Source of the DNA: SIG480 sp045595365
Lineage (GTDB): Bacteria; Bacillota; Clostridia; Oscillospirales; JAAYXM01
Assembly (NCBI GenBank): GCA_045595365.1
Contig: JAZOAI010000011.1
Coordinates: 1 to 64,000, forward strand
Direction: 5' to 3'
DNA: 64,000 nt
In this document: positions 42,023 through 50,335 of the stretch, piece after piece
How the letters are laid out: each line of letters starts with the position of its first letter
How positions within the stretch are numbered: the stretch's first letter is position 1
Made by a program: the position numbers and the translations under genes
Notes under the pieces: generated by a model
What the model saw: the letters and a program-made list of their open reading frames with translations, nothing else
Databases searched by the model: none
Told to the model about the DNA's origin: nothing

Positions 42023-43657
42023 TTAATACATTCCCATTCCGCCGTCGCCCATGCCTGCGGGCATAGCGGGAGCAGCTGGCTCCTTCTTATCAGCAACAAT
42101 GCTTTCTGTTGTGAGAACCATTGAAGCGATGGAAGCGGCGTTCTCAAGTGCGCTGCGTGTAACCTTTGCCGGGTCAACGATACCTGCTTTAATCATATCG
42201 CAGTACTTGTTTGCAAGAGCGTCAAAGCCATAGCCTGTTCTGCGGCTGTTCTTAATCTTGTCGAGAACAATTGAGCCGTCGATGCCTGCGTTTGCAGCGA
42301 TCTGACGAACTGGCTCTTCAAGAGCCTTTGCAATGATGCGGACACCTGTGCGCGCATCGCCCTCGGTTTTTGAGATAAGCTTTTCAACAGCAGAGATAGC
42401 GTTTACGAATACTGTGCCGCCGCCTGCAACGATGCCTTCCTCAACTGCTGCACGGGTAGCGTTGAGAGCGTCTTCAATGCGGAGCTTCTTTTCCTTCATT
42501 TCAATCTCAGTTGCAGCACCAACCTTGATAACAGCAACGCCGCCTGAAAGCTTTGCAAGTCTTTCCTGAAGCTTCTCGCGGTCAAAATCAGAGGTTGTGC
42601 TTTCAATCTGTGAACGAATCTGGCCTACGCGAGCCTTGATTTCATCTGCATCGCCTGCGCCGTCAACGATAATTGTATTTTCCTTCTGAACCTTGATCTG
42701 GCGTGCGTGGCCGAGCATATCAAATGTAGTTTCCTTAAGGTCCATGCCGAGTTCTTCGGAAACGACCTGGCCGCCTGTGAGGATAGCAATATCCTTGAGC
42801 ATTTCCTTGCGTCTGTCGCCAAATCCCGGAGCCTTGATGCCTACGCAGGTGAATGTCCCGCGGAGCTTGTTGACGAGGAGAGTTGCAAGAGCTTCACCCT
42901 CAATGTCCTCAGCAATGATGACAAGCTTTTTGCCCGCCTGAACAATCTGCTCGAGAAGCGGGAGAATTTCCTGGATGTTTGAAATCTTCTTATCGGTAAT
43001 AAGAACGCAAGCATCGTCAATGATTGCTTCCATCTTATCGGTATCAGTTACCATATAGGGGGAGATGTATCCGCGGTCGAACTGCATACCTTCTACAATT
43101 TCGCTGTAAGTTTCAGCAGTCTTTGACTCTTCAACGGTGATAACGCCGTCAGCAGAAACCTTCTCCATTGCATCAGCGATAAGCTGGCCGATTGTTTCGT
43201 TTGCAGAGGAGACTGCAGCAACACGAGCAATGTCCTCGTATCCGTTAACCTTCTGAGAAGCTGCCTTAACAGCTGCAACTGCAGCCTCAACAGCAGCGTT
43301 GATGCCGCTTCTCATAATCATCGGATTTGCGCCTGCTGTGACGTTCTTCATTCCTTCACGGATAATAGCCTGTGCAAGAAGTGTAGCGGTTGTCGTGCCG
43401 TCACCTGCGACATCGTTTGTCTTTGTGGAAACTTCTTTGACAAGCTGTGCGCCCATATTTTCAAACGGATCGTCAAGCTCGATTTCCTTAGCGATTGTAA
43501 CACCATCATTTGTGATGAGCGGTGCGCCGAACTTCTTGTCAAGAACAACGTTGCGGCCCTTCGGGCCGAGAGTGACCTTAACGGTGTCTGCAAGCTTGTT
43601 TATGCCGCGCTCAAGTGCGTGGCGTGCGTCTTCTGAAAAAAGAATTTCCTTTGACAT
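42023..43657 (-). CDS. groEL: 60 kDa chaperonin
   Basis: Chaperonin of 544 aa. KVTLGPKGRNVVLDK, the ATPase motif VAGDGTTTAT, KAPGFGDRRKEML and a C-terminal Gly-Gly-Met tail are all present and of normal length. It folds proteins in the double-ring GroEL/GroES machine. It follows groES by 44 nt in the same operon. Confidence 0.98.
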   Translation of the reverse strand: MSKEILFSEDARHALERGINKLADTVKVTLGPKGRNVVLDKKFGAPLITNDGVTIAKEIELDDPFENMGAQLVKEVSTKTNDVAGDGTTTATLLAQAIIREGMKNVTAGANPMIMRSGINAAVEAAVAAVKAASQKVNGYEDIARVAAVSSANETIGQLIADAMEKVSADGVITVEESKTAETYSEIVEGMQFDRGYISPYMVTDTDKMEAIIDDACVLITDKKISNIQEILPLLEQIVQAGKKLVIIAEDIEGEALATLLVNKLRGTFTCVGIKAPGFGDRRKEMLKDIAILTGGQVVSEELGMDLKETTFDMLGHARQIKVQKENTIIVDGAGDADEIKARVGQIRSQIESTTSDFDREKLQERLAKLSGGVAVIKVGAATEIEMKEKKLRIEDALNATRAAVEEGIVAGGGTVFVNAISAVEKLISKTEGDARTGVRIIAKALEEPVRQIAANAGIDGSIVLDKIKNSRRTGYGFDALANKYCDMIKAGIVDPAKVTRSALENAASIASMVLTTESIVADKKEPAAPAMPAGMGDGGMGMY

Positions 43658-43701
43658 AGTAAAAAACCTTCCTTATATTAAATTTAAGAATAAAGCGGGA
43701 A

Positions 43702-43986
43702 TTATTCAACAACTGCGAGGATGTCGTTCTGGCGAACAACAATAAACTCTTCGGAATCAATCTTGACTTCGGTTCCCGAATATTTGCTTGTGATAACCTT
43801 GTCGCCAACCTTAACGTGCATAACAATCTCTTTGCCGTCAACGTTTCCGCCGGGCCCTACTGCGATAACTTCAGCAACCTGGGGTTTCTCCTGAGCTGCT
43901 GCAGTGAGGATGATGCCGCTCTTGGTCGTTTCTTCTGCTTCTACCATTTTTAAGACAACACGGTCTGCAAGTGGTTTGAGTTTCAT
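43702..43986 (-). CDS. groES: 10 kDa co-chaperonin
   Basis: Co-chaperonin of 94 aa. It starts at MKLKPLADRVVLK; GIILTAAAQEKPQVAEV (mobile loop region), AVGPG and VGDKVITSKYSGTEVK are conserved. I use the ATG at 43986 with AGGAGG upstream, not the longer upstream reading frame, which would run through CIRCE. Confidence 0.97.
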   Translation of the reverse strand: MKLKPLADRVVLKMVEAEETTKSGIILTAAAQEKPQVAEVIAVGPGGNVDGKEIVMHVKVGDKVITSKYSGTEVKIDSEEFIVVRQNDILAVVE

Positions 43987-44018
43987 AATGTAATGCCTCC
44001 TAAAAATACTTGTCTGTT

Positions 44019-44045
44019 TTAGCACTCTAAAAGCTTGAGTGCTAA
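44019..44045 (-). promoter_or_regulatory. CIRCE operator (HrcA site)
   Basis: A perfect inverted repeat, TTAGCACTC-N9-GAGTGCTAA, the canonical CIRCE element. It lies at the predicted transcription start of groES-groEL and implies HrcA repression released by heat or protein stress. Confidence 0.97.
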
Positions 44046-44056
44046 CTCTGTATAAT

Positions 44057-44085
44057 ATAATAAATGAAGTTTTGATTTTCTGCAA
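44057..44085 (-). promoter_or_regulatory. groES-groEL promoter
   Basis: On the minus strand, -35 TTGCAG (44080-44085), a 17-bp spacer and -10 TATTAT (44057-44062). The start would fall at the edge of CIRCE. Confidence 0.7.
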
Positions 44086-44109
44086 ATTACTGTCTTCTGA
44101 AAAAAACGC

Positions 44110-44157
44110 AAAAAAAAGAGTAAATCAATGTTAGGTAAGATTACCTAAGATTTACTC
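44110..44157 (-). terminator. terminator of the THUMP methyltransferase gene
   Basis: A long stem with outer arms GAGTAAATC/GATTTACTC and inner arms TTAGGTAA/TTACCTAA, followed on the minus strand by eight T residues. Confidence 0.85.
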
Positions 44158-44219
44158 CTTAAATCTCATTTTTACTCCTAAAATCTCCCAAAATGGATAT
44201 TTTTACAAATAGTTAATAT

Positions 44220-45332
44220 TTATAAGTACATATACAGCTCGCATTTTATCATTCCATTATACAATTTTCTGCGTTTTTTCGCCTTTTTGCCGTAAAAAAA
44301 TTCAAATTCCGGGTGAGAAGTAATTATGTAACTCGAAAAATCAGGGGAAAAACTCATTGATTTTCCAAATTCGCGATAAAGCTTTTCTGCATCGCGGATT
44401 TCCATAAGTCGCTCACCGTATGGCGGGTTTGTAACACAAATTCCGTTGCTGTGGCGGGGTTTAAAGCGTGTTGCATCTGCTTTCTCAAAGGTGATATACT
44501 TGTCAACTCCTGCTTTTTTTGCGTTTGCTCTTGCAAGGGAAATGGCATTAGGGTCGATGTCGCCGCCCCAAAGCTCAAATTCTCTTGTGAAAATCTTTGT
44601 TTTTGCAGTCTCACGGTGAGAGTGCCAGATTTTCTTATCTGATATTTCCCAAGCCTCAGAAGAAAAACGCCTTGATAAGCCCGGTGCGCGGTTCTCCGCA
44701 ATCATCGCAGCTTCGATAAGGATTGTTCCCGAGCCGCAGAACGGGTCGCAGAAAAATTCCCGCCCTCTGTATCTAGAGAGAGTGACCATAGCGGCGGCAA
44801 GCGTTTCACGAAGCGGGGCAACGCCGGAAACCGCGCGGTATCCGCGCTTGTGAAGCCCCGGCCCCGTTGTGTCGAGATATATGTTTACAACGTCGTGCAT
44901 AATCGAAAACTGAATCTGATACTTTGTGCCCGTTTCTTCAAACCATGAAAGGGAGTATTTCGTTTTCAGACGCTCAACGACCGCCTTTTTGATAATGCTC
45001 TGGCAGTCAGGAATAGAAAATAATTTAGAATTTAAGCTGTGCCCCTTTACCGGAAAAGCACCGTCTTTGGGTATGAAGTTTTCCCAGGGAAGCGCTTTTA
45101 CCCCCTCAAAGAGCTCGGTGAAGGTTGTTGCTTTAAACGTGCCGACAACGAGGAGAATCCTCTCTCCTGTGCGAAGCCATAAGTTTGCAAGCGCCATATC
45201 CGAAAGAGTCCCTGAGAAGGTTACTCTTCCGTTGTCGGCCTTGACATCTTCAAAACCAAGATGTGAAAGCTCCTTGGATACTATCCCTTCAAGACCAAAC
45301 AGGGTAGGGACACAAAAGGTGAATTTGTTCAT
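44220..45332 (-). CDS. THUMP-domain RNA (guanine-N2) methyltransferase, RlmL N-terminal type
   Basis: A SAM-dependent rRNA methyltransferase of 370 aa. It has an N-terminal ferredoxin-like/THUMP region (about 1-155), then GLHKRGYRAVSGVAPLRETLAAA, the SAM motif FCDPFCGSGTILIEAA, and the catalytic NPPYGERL. It resembles YpsC/RlmL and modifies 23S rRNA in relatives. It is the second gene after a class A PBP (5-nt gap), so probably co-transcribed. Confidence 0.9.
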   Translation of the reverse strand: MNKFTFCVPTLFGLEGIVSKELSHLGFEDVKADNGRVTFSGTLSDMALANLWLRTGERILLVVGTFKATTFTELFEGVKALPWENFIPKDGAFPVKGHSLNSKLFSIPDCQSIIKKAVVERLKTKYSLSWFEETGTKYQIQFSIMHDVVNIYLDTTGPGLHKRGYRAVSGVAPLRETLAAAMVTLSRYRGREFFCDPFCGSGTILIEAAMIAENRAPGLSRRFSSEAWEISDKKIWHSHRETAKTKIFTREFELWGGDIDPNAISLARANAKKAGVDKYITFEKADATRFKPRHSNGICVTNPPYGERLMEIRDAEKLYREFGKSMSFSPDFSSYIITSHPEFEFFYGKKAKKRRKLYNGMIKCELYMYL

Positions 45333-45337
45333 TGTTA

Positions 45338-47809
45338 TTACTCCGGAATTTCTTCGTTATCAGGTGCCTCGTCATCGTTGTTTTCAGCTGCGCTTATGTC
45401 TGGCACTTCGTCAGTTTCAGTATTCTCATCCTGCGTGGGGGCAGAGGCAATTTCGTTCTCTGGCTCGTCTGAGGGGTCTTCAGTGTAATCAAAGCTGTGA
45501 ATGTTGCAGACAGAATTCATCGGCTTTTCGACTCCGGTTGCAAAGAAGAATTGCCCGTCTGCAGGCTCTGCTGTGCGAAGGGTATACTGTTCGTCTTCAA
45601 CAACAACCCCGCTCATCGGGAAAGTGCGAGGAATGTCTAAGAAAGCAACAGTTTTCCTGTTTTCTGCAGGGCAGAATTCCGATGCGAGCATATTTGTTGA
45701 TGTGTCAATGTCGACGGTCAGGTGAACATCGCAGGTGCGTGTCGGAACATCATCCTTGTGAAAGTATCCGGCAACAACCTTTGTGCCGCGCGCATCAAGC
45801 GCACAGGCCTCTGATGGGAGTAGCCCGCTGCAGGAGCAGATGTTTACAAACTGGAAATCACTGTTTTTTTCAAAGTTTTTAACCTCAAGCTCCTTGTGAG
45901 CGGCATTCATAACGCGCTTCCAGACGGTCAGTGCAGGCGAAAGTGATTTTGAAATATATTTTGGCTGGTCATATCCAAACCATGCCGCGCCCACATAATA
46001 TGGGGTGTAACCTACAAACCAACGGTCCTCGTCATTGTTCGAGGTTCCCGTTTTTGCTGCGGCAGGCATTCCGCGGTCAAGCTTTGCGTATGTTCCGGTT
46101 CCGCTTGAAACAACGTTTTGAAGCATATAGCTGACATATGCTGCCGTTTTTTCGCTCATCGCCTTAGTCGGGCGAGCCTCTTTTTCAATCAGAACGTTGC
46201 CGTCGCTGTCAAGAACTTTTGTGTAGGTTCTTGGCTCATAATATGTCCCGCCGTTTGCAAACGGCGCATACGCCGCAGCCATCTCAAGGGCGGTGATGCC
46301 GTTTGTAAGCTGGCCGAGAGAGAGCGGGGCGAGGTTCTGGTCACCCTTCTTTGAAAGGGAAGTGACTCCGAGGTTTGCCGTGAGGAAGTTATATGAACGC
46401 TCTATCGAAAGCTTTTCAAGCGTGCGCATGGAAACTGTGTTTATTGACTGCTTGACAGCTTCGTTGATTGTAGTTCTTCCTGAATATGTTCGCGTTTCGT
46501 TCTTGGGATACTCACTGCCGTTTAAAACGGTGATAGGGGCGTCATCCTCGACGGAGAACGGAGTTATAAGCCCGTATTCTATTGCGGGCGCATAAACGGA
46601 GATAGGCTTGATTGAAGAACCGGGCGGGCGCTTTGTCTGAGTAGCACGGTTGAGTATGCGCGCTCCTGATTTTTTTCCGCGGCCTCCGCGCATGGCGACG
46701 ATATCTCCGCTTCCGGGGTCGAGCATAATCATCGCACATTCGGGCTGAACTTTCCCGCTGTATTTTGGGAAGATGCTGTCATTTTCAAAAACTTCGTCCA
46801 TCGCAGATTGTATTTTCGGGTTAACTGTTGCATATATTTTTAACCCACCGGAATATATAGTTCTGACAGCAACGTTTTCTGAATATCCTCGCTCCTGCAC
46901 AAGATCATCAATCAGGTCCTCTATAATCTGATCAACAAAATAGGACTGAACCGCATTGGAAGAATTATTGCGCCGTTCTGTGTTGAAGACAATTTCTTCA
47001 GCATTTGCAGCATCTCTTTCTTCTTTCGAAATCATATCAAGCTCATACATTCTGTTTACGATTGTCGTGCGGCGGTCTTTGTTGTTCTCGGGGTTGATGT
47101 ATGGATTATAATATGTAGGAAGATTTGTGATACCGACGAGTGCGGCAGATTCGGCAACGGTAAGCTCTGAGACATCCTTGCCGTAATACGTCTGCGCGGC
47201 GGTTCCGACACCGTAACATCCTTCGCCGAGGTATATTGTGTTTAAGTACATTTCAATTATGGTGTCTTTATCGTAGTGACGCTCAAGATAAAGTGCGCGC
47301 ATAATCTCCTGAAGCTTTCTCTTAACAGCATCTTGATTATCCCCTGTGAGGTTTTTGACAAGCTGCTGGGTGATTGTAGATGCACCGTAATCACTTTTGA
47401 ATTTGAAGAACAGGTTAGCACTTGCAGAGAGCGTTCTGGTCCAGTCAACTCCGTGGTGCTTCATAAAACGGTGGTCCTCAATAGCGATTGCCGCATCCTT
47501 GAGGTGTTTGGGCATTTCGTCAAGGTCAACCCAGGTTCTGTTCTGAGAGTCATAAAGCCGCTCAAACTCGTGTTCGTTTCCGTCTTCGTCAAGATAATAT
47601 ACGATAGAGGAGTAGTTAAGCTTCATCGCCTCCACCTCTATGTCGACTCTTGCATCGAGGGAAAGCATATATCCAACAAACACAAGAAGGCAGATTCCGG
47701 TTGTGCATGCCGCAATCAATAAGGCGGTGCGCAACAGGAACCAGGTGTTTGAAGAGAAAAACTTATCAAATCTCTTTTTTTTCGGGGAAGGGTTATTGTG
47801 TTCTGTCAA
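45338..47809 (-). CDS. pbpA: class A penicillin-binding protein (PBP1A type)
   Basis: A bifunctional cell-wall polymerase of 823 aa. Order: short cytoplasmic tail, one membrane anchor (LRTALLIAACTTGICLLVFVG near 30-50), GT51 glycosyltransferase (AIEDHRFMKHHGVDW, STITQQLVKNLTGD, LYLERHYDKDTIIEMYLNTIYLG), then transpeptidase with SSIKP (catalytic Ser), SIN, and KTGTSN, and a C-terminal acidic tail rich in Glu/Asp. It starts at TTG 47809 with GGAGG 9 nt upstream. Confidence 0.95.
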   Translation of the reverse strand: MTEHNNPSPKKKRFDKFFSSNTWFLLRTALLIAACTTGICLLVFVGYMLSLDARVDIEVEAMKLNYSSIVYYLDEDGNEHEFERLYDSQNRTWVDLDEMPKHLKDAAIAIEDHRFMKHHGVDWTRTLSASANLFFKFKSDYGASTITQQLVKNLTGDNQDAVKRKLQEIMRALYLERHYDKDTIIEMYLNTIYLGEGCYGVGTAAQTYYGKDVSELTVAESAALVGITNLPTYYNPYINPENNKDRRTTIVNRMYELDMISKEERDAANAEEIVFNTERRNNSSNAVQSYFVDQIIEDLIDDLVQERGYSENVAVRTIYSGGLKIYATVNPKIQSAMDEVFENDSIFPKYSGKVQPECAMIMLDPGSGDIVAMRGGRGKKSGARILNRATQTKRPPGSSIKPISVYAPAIEYGLITPFSVEDDAPITVLNGSEYPKNETRTYSGRTTINEAVKQSINTVSMRTLEKLSIERSYNFLTANLGVTSLSKKGDQNLAPLSLGQLTNGITALEMAAAYAPFANGGTYYEPRTYTKVLDSDGNVLIEKEARPTKAMSEKTAAYVSYMLQNVVSSGTGTYAKLDRGMPAAAKTGTSNNDEDRWFVGYTPYYVGAAWFGYDQPKYISKSLSPALTVWKRVMNAAHKELEVKNFEKNSDFQFVNICSCSGLLPSEACALDARGTKVVAGYFHKDDVPTRTCDVHLTVDIDTSTNMLASEFCPAENRKTVAFLDIPRTFPMSGVVVEDEQYTLRTAEPADGQFFFATGVEKPMNSVCNIHSFDYTEDPSDEPENEIASAPTQDENTETDEVPDISAAENNDDEAPDNEEIPE

Positions 47810-47901
47810 GATTAAACACCTCCGTGTAAAAACATATCATTATATATTATAATATATTTTTCGAGAAAAAGCTATCAAAAATTTGTCGAAGGAGATTTTT
47901 T

Positions 47902-48183
47902 ATGAAAACAAAGATAACAGAGCTTAGCTGCAAGGAAGTGATAAATGTCTGTGACGGAACTCGATACGGCTATGTCAACGATGTCGAAGTTGACTGTTCG
48001 TGTGGAAAAATAGTGTCACTGATTGTTCACGGCCAAGGGAAGCTCTCCTCGATTTTTTCAAAAAACGAAGATATCATAATCCCTTGGGAGGCGATACGGA
48101 GGATTGGAGATGACATTATTCTGGTCGATTATGTTATAGAACCGACATGTACGCATAAAAAAACAGGTTTTTTTCTAAAATAA
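47902..48183 (+). CDS. YlmC/YmxH family PRC-barrel protein
   Basis: A protein of 93 aa: LSCKEVINVCDGTRYGYVNDVEVD, SLIVHGQG and IIPWEAIRRIGDDIILVDY are typical of the YlmC/YmxH family, associated with sporulation in Firmicutes. It forms a single PRC-barrel domain. The role is not defined. GGAGA is upstream of the ATG. It is divergent from the PBP gene. Confidence 0.88.
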   Translation: MKTKITELSCKEVINVCDGTRYGYVNDVEVDCSCGKIVSLIVHGQGKLSSIFSKNEDIIIPWEAIRRIGDDIILVDYVIEPTCTHKKTGFFLK

Positions 48184-48195
48184 TTATAAAAAGGC

Positions 48196-48224
48196 TTGCA
48201 AAAGCAGAAAAAATATGGTAATAT
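48196..48224 (+). promoter_or_regulatory. rpsB-tsf promoter
   Basis: -35 TTGCAA (48196-48201), a 17-bp spacer and -10 TAATAT (48219-48224), leading into the structured rpsB leader. Confidence 0.75.
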
Positions 48225-48242
48225 ATTTCGGTGAAAAACTCA

Positions 48243-48300
48243 CACACCCCGACTTTCACGCCGCTGTGTCGAAAGATGGCGGGGAAGAATGAAGGGTGTG
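48243..48300 (+). ncRNA. structured rpsB leader (candidate S2 autoregulatory element)
   Basis: CACACCC (48243-48249) pairs with GGGTGTG (48294-48300), enclosing a second GC-rich stem (CGCC with GGCG) and conserved-looking loop sequence. It lies between the promoter and the ribosome site of rpsB, where ribosomal protein genes commonly carry autogenous control RNAs. The regulatory role is inferred from structure and position. Confidence 0.6.
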
Positions 48301-48328
48301 GCGGTTAAAACAGAAGGAGGAAAAACAA

Positions 48329-49078
48329 ATGTCACAGGTAATCTCAATGAAGCAGCTTCTTGAAGCAGGTGTTCATTTCGGACATCAGACAAGACGCTGG
48401 AATCCCAAAATGGCTCCGTACATCTTCACGGAGCGTAACGGTATCTACATCATCGACTTGCAGAAAACCGTTAAGAAGCTTGAAGAGGCTTATTTCTTCG
48501 CTCGCGACATCGCAGCAGAGGGAAAAAGCATTCTCTTCGTAGGTACAAAGAAGCAGGCTCAGGAGGCAATCAAAGAAGAAGCAGAGCGCGTAGGTATGTA
48601 CTATGTCAACGCTCGTTGGCTTGGCGGTATGCTCACAAACTTCAAAACAATGCGCCGCCGTATTGATCGTCTCAACCAGCTTAAGAAGATGGAAGAAGAC
48701 GGCACATTCGACCTTCTCCTCAAGAAGGAAGTTATCAAGCTTCAGGCTGAAATCGCAAAGCTTGAGAAGTACCTCGGCGGAGTTAAGGAAATGAATAAGC
48801 TTCCGGGCGCGATGTTCATTGTTGACCCGCGCAAGGAGCGCAATGCTATTGCTGAAGCTCGCAGACTCGGCATCCCGGTCATCGCTATCGTTGACACAAA
48901 CTGCGACCCTGAAGAAGTTGACTATGTCATCCCGGGTAACGACGATGCTATCCGTGCTATTAAGCTTATCTCACAGACGATTGCAAACGCTGTTGTTGAG
49001 GCTCGTCAGGGCGTTCAGGAAGATGCTGCTGAAGCTTCTGAAGCTCCTGTTGAGGAGACTTCGGCAGAGCAGGAATAA
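48329..49078 (+). CDS. rpsB: 30S ribosomal protein S2
   Basis: A protein of 249 aa. SMKQLLEAGVHFGHQTRRWNPKMAPYIF, YVNARWLGGMLTNFKT, PGAMFIVDPRKERNAIAEAR and GIPVIAIVDTNCDPEEVDYVIPGND are diagnostic. The start is the ATG at 48329 with AAGGAGG upstream. It has an acidic Ala/Glu-rich tail. It is co-transcribed with tsf. Confidence 0.97.
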   Translation: MSQVISMKQLLEAGVHFGHQTRRWNPKMAPYIFTERNGIYIIDLQKTVKKLEEAYFFARDIAAEGKSILFVGTKKQAQEAIKEEAERVGMYYVNARWLGGMLTNFKTMRRRIDRLNQLKKMEEDGTFDLLLKKEVIKLQAEIAKLEKYLGGVKEMNKLPGAMFIVDPRKERNAIAEARRLGIPVIAIVDTNCDPEEVDYVIPGNDDAIRAIKLISQTIANAVVEARQGVQEDAAEASEAPVEETSAEQE

Positions 49079-49106
49079 TTTAAAAATATATAAGGAGTGT
49101 TACATT

Positions 49107-50018
49107 ATGGCTTTTACAGCTGCTGATGTTAAAGCGCTTCGTGAATCCACGGGCGCAGGTATGATGGACTGCAAGAAGGCTCTTGCATCTTCTGACGGCG
49201 ATATGGAAAAGGCAATGGAATTCCTCCGCGAGAAGGGTCTTGCCGCTGCTGCAAAGAAGGCAAGCAGAATTGCCGCTGAGGGTATGGTTTACGGCACAGC
49301 AAACGCAGAGGCGGGTGTTGTTGTTGAAATCAACAGTGAAACAGACTTTGTTGCAAAGAACGCTGACTTCCAGAAGTTTGCTGCAGATGTTGCAGAAACA
49401 ATCCTTGCAAACAAGCCGGCTGATGTCGAAGCTCTTTCTGCTTGCAAGTGTGCAGGGTATGATATGACAGTTGCAGAGGTTCTTCAGGAGAAGATTCTCA
49501 CAATCGGCGAGAACATCAAAATCCGTCGTTTTGAAATCTGCGAAGGCGGCGTAAACGTTACCTATATGCACATGGGCGGAAAAATTGGTGTTCTTCTCAA
49601 TATGGAAGTTTCCGACAATATTAAGGGTAATGACGAAATTACAGCTCTCGGCCGTGGCATCGCGATGCAGATTGCTGCTATGAGCCCGTCATGGCTTGTA
49701 AGCTCTGAGGTTCCGGAAGATGTTCTTGCCAAGGAAAAGGAAATCCTCACAGCTCAGGCTATGAACGAAGGCAAGCCGCAGGCTGTTGCAGAGAAGATGG
49801 TTATGGGCAGAATCAAGAAGTTCTACGCTGAGAACTGCCTCCTCGAGCAGGAGTATGTTCAGGGCGATAAGATTTCCGTTGCTCAGCACGTTGCAAACGT
49901 TGCAAAAGAGCTCGGTGGCGAGATTAAGCTCGTAAAGTTTGTCCGCTTTGAAAAGGGCGAAGGCCTTGAGAAGCGTGAAGACAACTTCGCAGAAGAAGTT
50001 GCAAGCATGATGAAGTAA
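49107..50018 (+). CDS. tsf: elongation factor Ts
   Basis: The nucleotide exchange factor for EF-Tu, 303 aa. The N-terminal UBA-like MAFTAADVKALRESTGAGMMDCKKAL with DGDMEKAMEFLREKGL and the core VVEINSETDFVAKN are hallmarks. It follows rpsB by 28 nt with AAGGAG. Confidence 0.97.
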   Translation: MAFTAADVKALRESTGAGMMDCKKALASSDGDMEKAMEFLREKGLAAAAKKASRIAAEGMVYGTANAEAGVVVEINSETDFVAKNADFQKFAADVAETILANKPADVEALSACKCAGYDMTVAEVLQEKILTIGENIKIRRFEICEGGVNVTYMHMGGKIGVLLNMEVSDNIKGNDEITALGRGIAMQIAAMSPSWLVSSEVPEDVLAKEKEILTAQAMNEGKPQAVAEKMVMGRIKKFYAENCLLEQEYVQGDKISVAQHVANVAKELGGEIKLVKFVRFEKGEGLEKREDNFAEEVASMMK

Positions 50019-50040
50019 GCTTCATCGAAATAGAATAATT

Positions 50041-50072
50041 AAAGCGCATAGCCGTTGGCTATGCGCTTTTGT
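50041..50072 (+). terminator. terminator after tsf
   Basis: A perfect stem AAAGCGCATAGCC with GGCTATGCGCTTT, a 3-nt loop and a T-run. It also has an A-run on its left for the convergent minus gene. Confidence 0.92.
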
Positions 50073-50080
50073 CATATATT

Positions 50081-50290
50081 TTACAGTGAGAAGTCTTTTT
50101 CTGAAAAAGTATCGCTTCCAAGAAGAGATTCTTCCGCAGGGATGCGTTTTGTCGCATCATAAACAAAACGGCGGCACTTATATCCGAGAGAAACAATCCC
50201 ATGGCGCGAGCAGATTGCCTCATCGTCATTGATTTTTTTGCTGTGTTGGCATATCGCGCAACGCTTTTCTATATCCTTTGAAAAAAGCAT
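50081..50290 (-). CDS. small Cys-rich hypothetical protein
   Basis: 69 aa, not recognised. It has a CAICQHS motif (two Cys, 3 apart) followed by CSRHGIV and YKCRRFVYD, so four Cys and two His could bind zinc or form a rubredoxin-like knuckle. I chose the second ATG (50290), 9 nt after GGAGG, over the ATG at 50296. It sits between tsf and a ylbJ-like gene. Similar small proteins occur in Clostridia; no function is assigned. Confidence 0.75.
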   Translation of the reverse strand: MLFSKDIEKRCAICQHSKKINDDEAICSRHGIVSLGYKCRRFVYDATKRIPAEESLLGSDTFSEKDFSL

Positions 50291-50335
50291 ATCCATATCC
50301 CTCCGCTATTTCTATATATCTAATATACACTATAA

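Noticed and set aside
44926..45882. 318-aa plus-strand open frame
   Set aside because: Antisense to the THUMP methyltransferase and PBP genes, both of which are clear; its sequence is Arg/Gln/Cys-rich noise.
48819..49106. Long N-terminal extension of EF-Ts
   Set aside because: The open frame upstream overlaps rpsB in another frame; the ATG at 49107 with AAGGAG gives the normal N-terminus.
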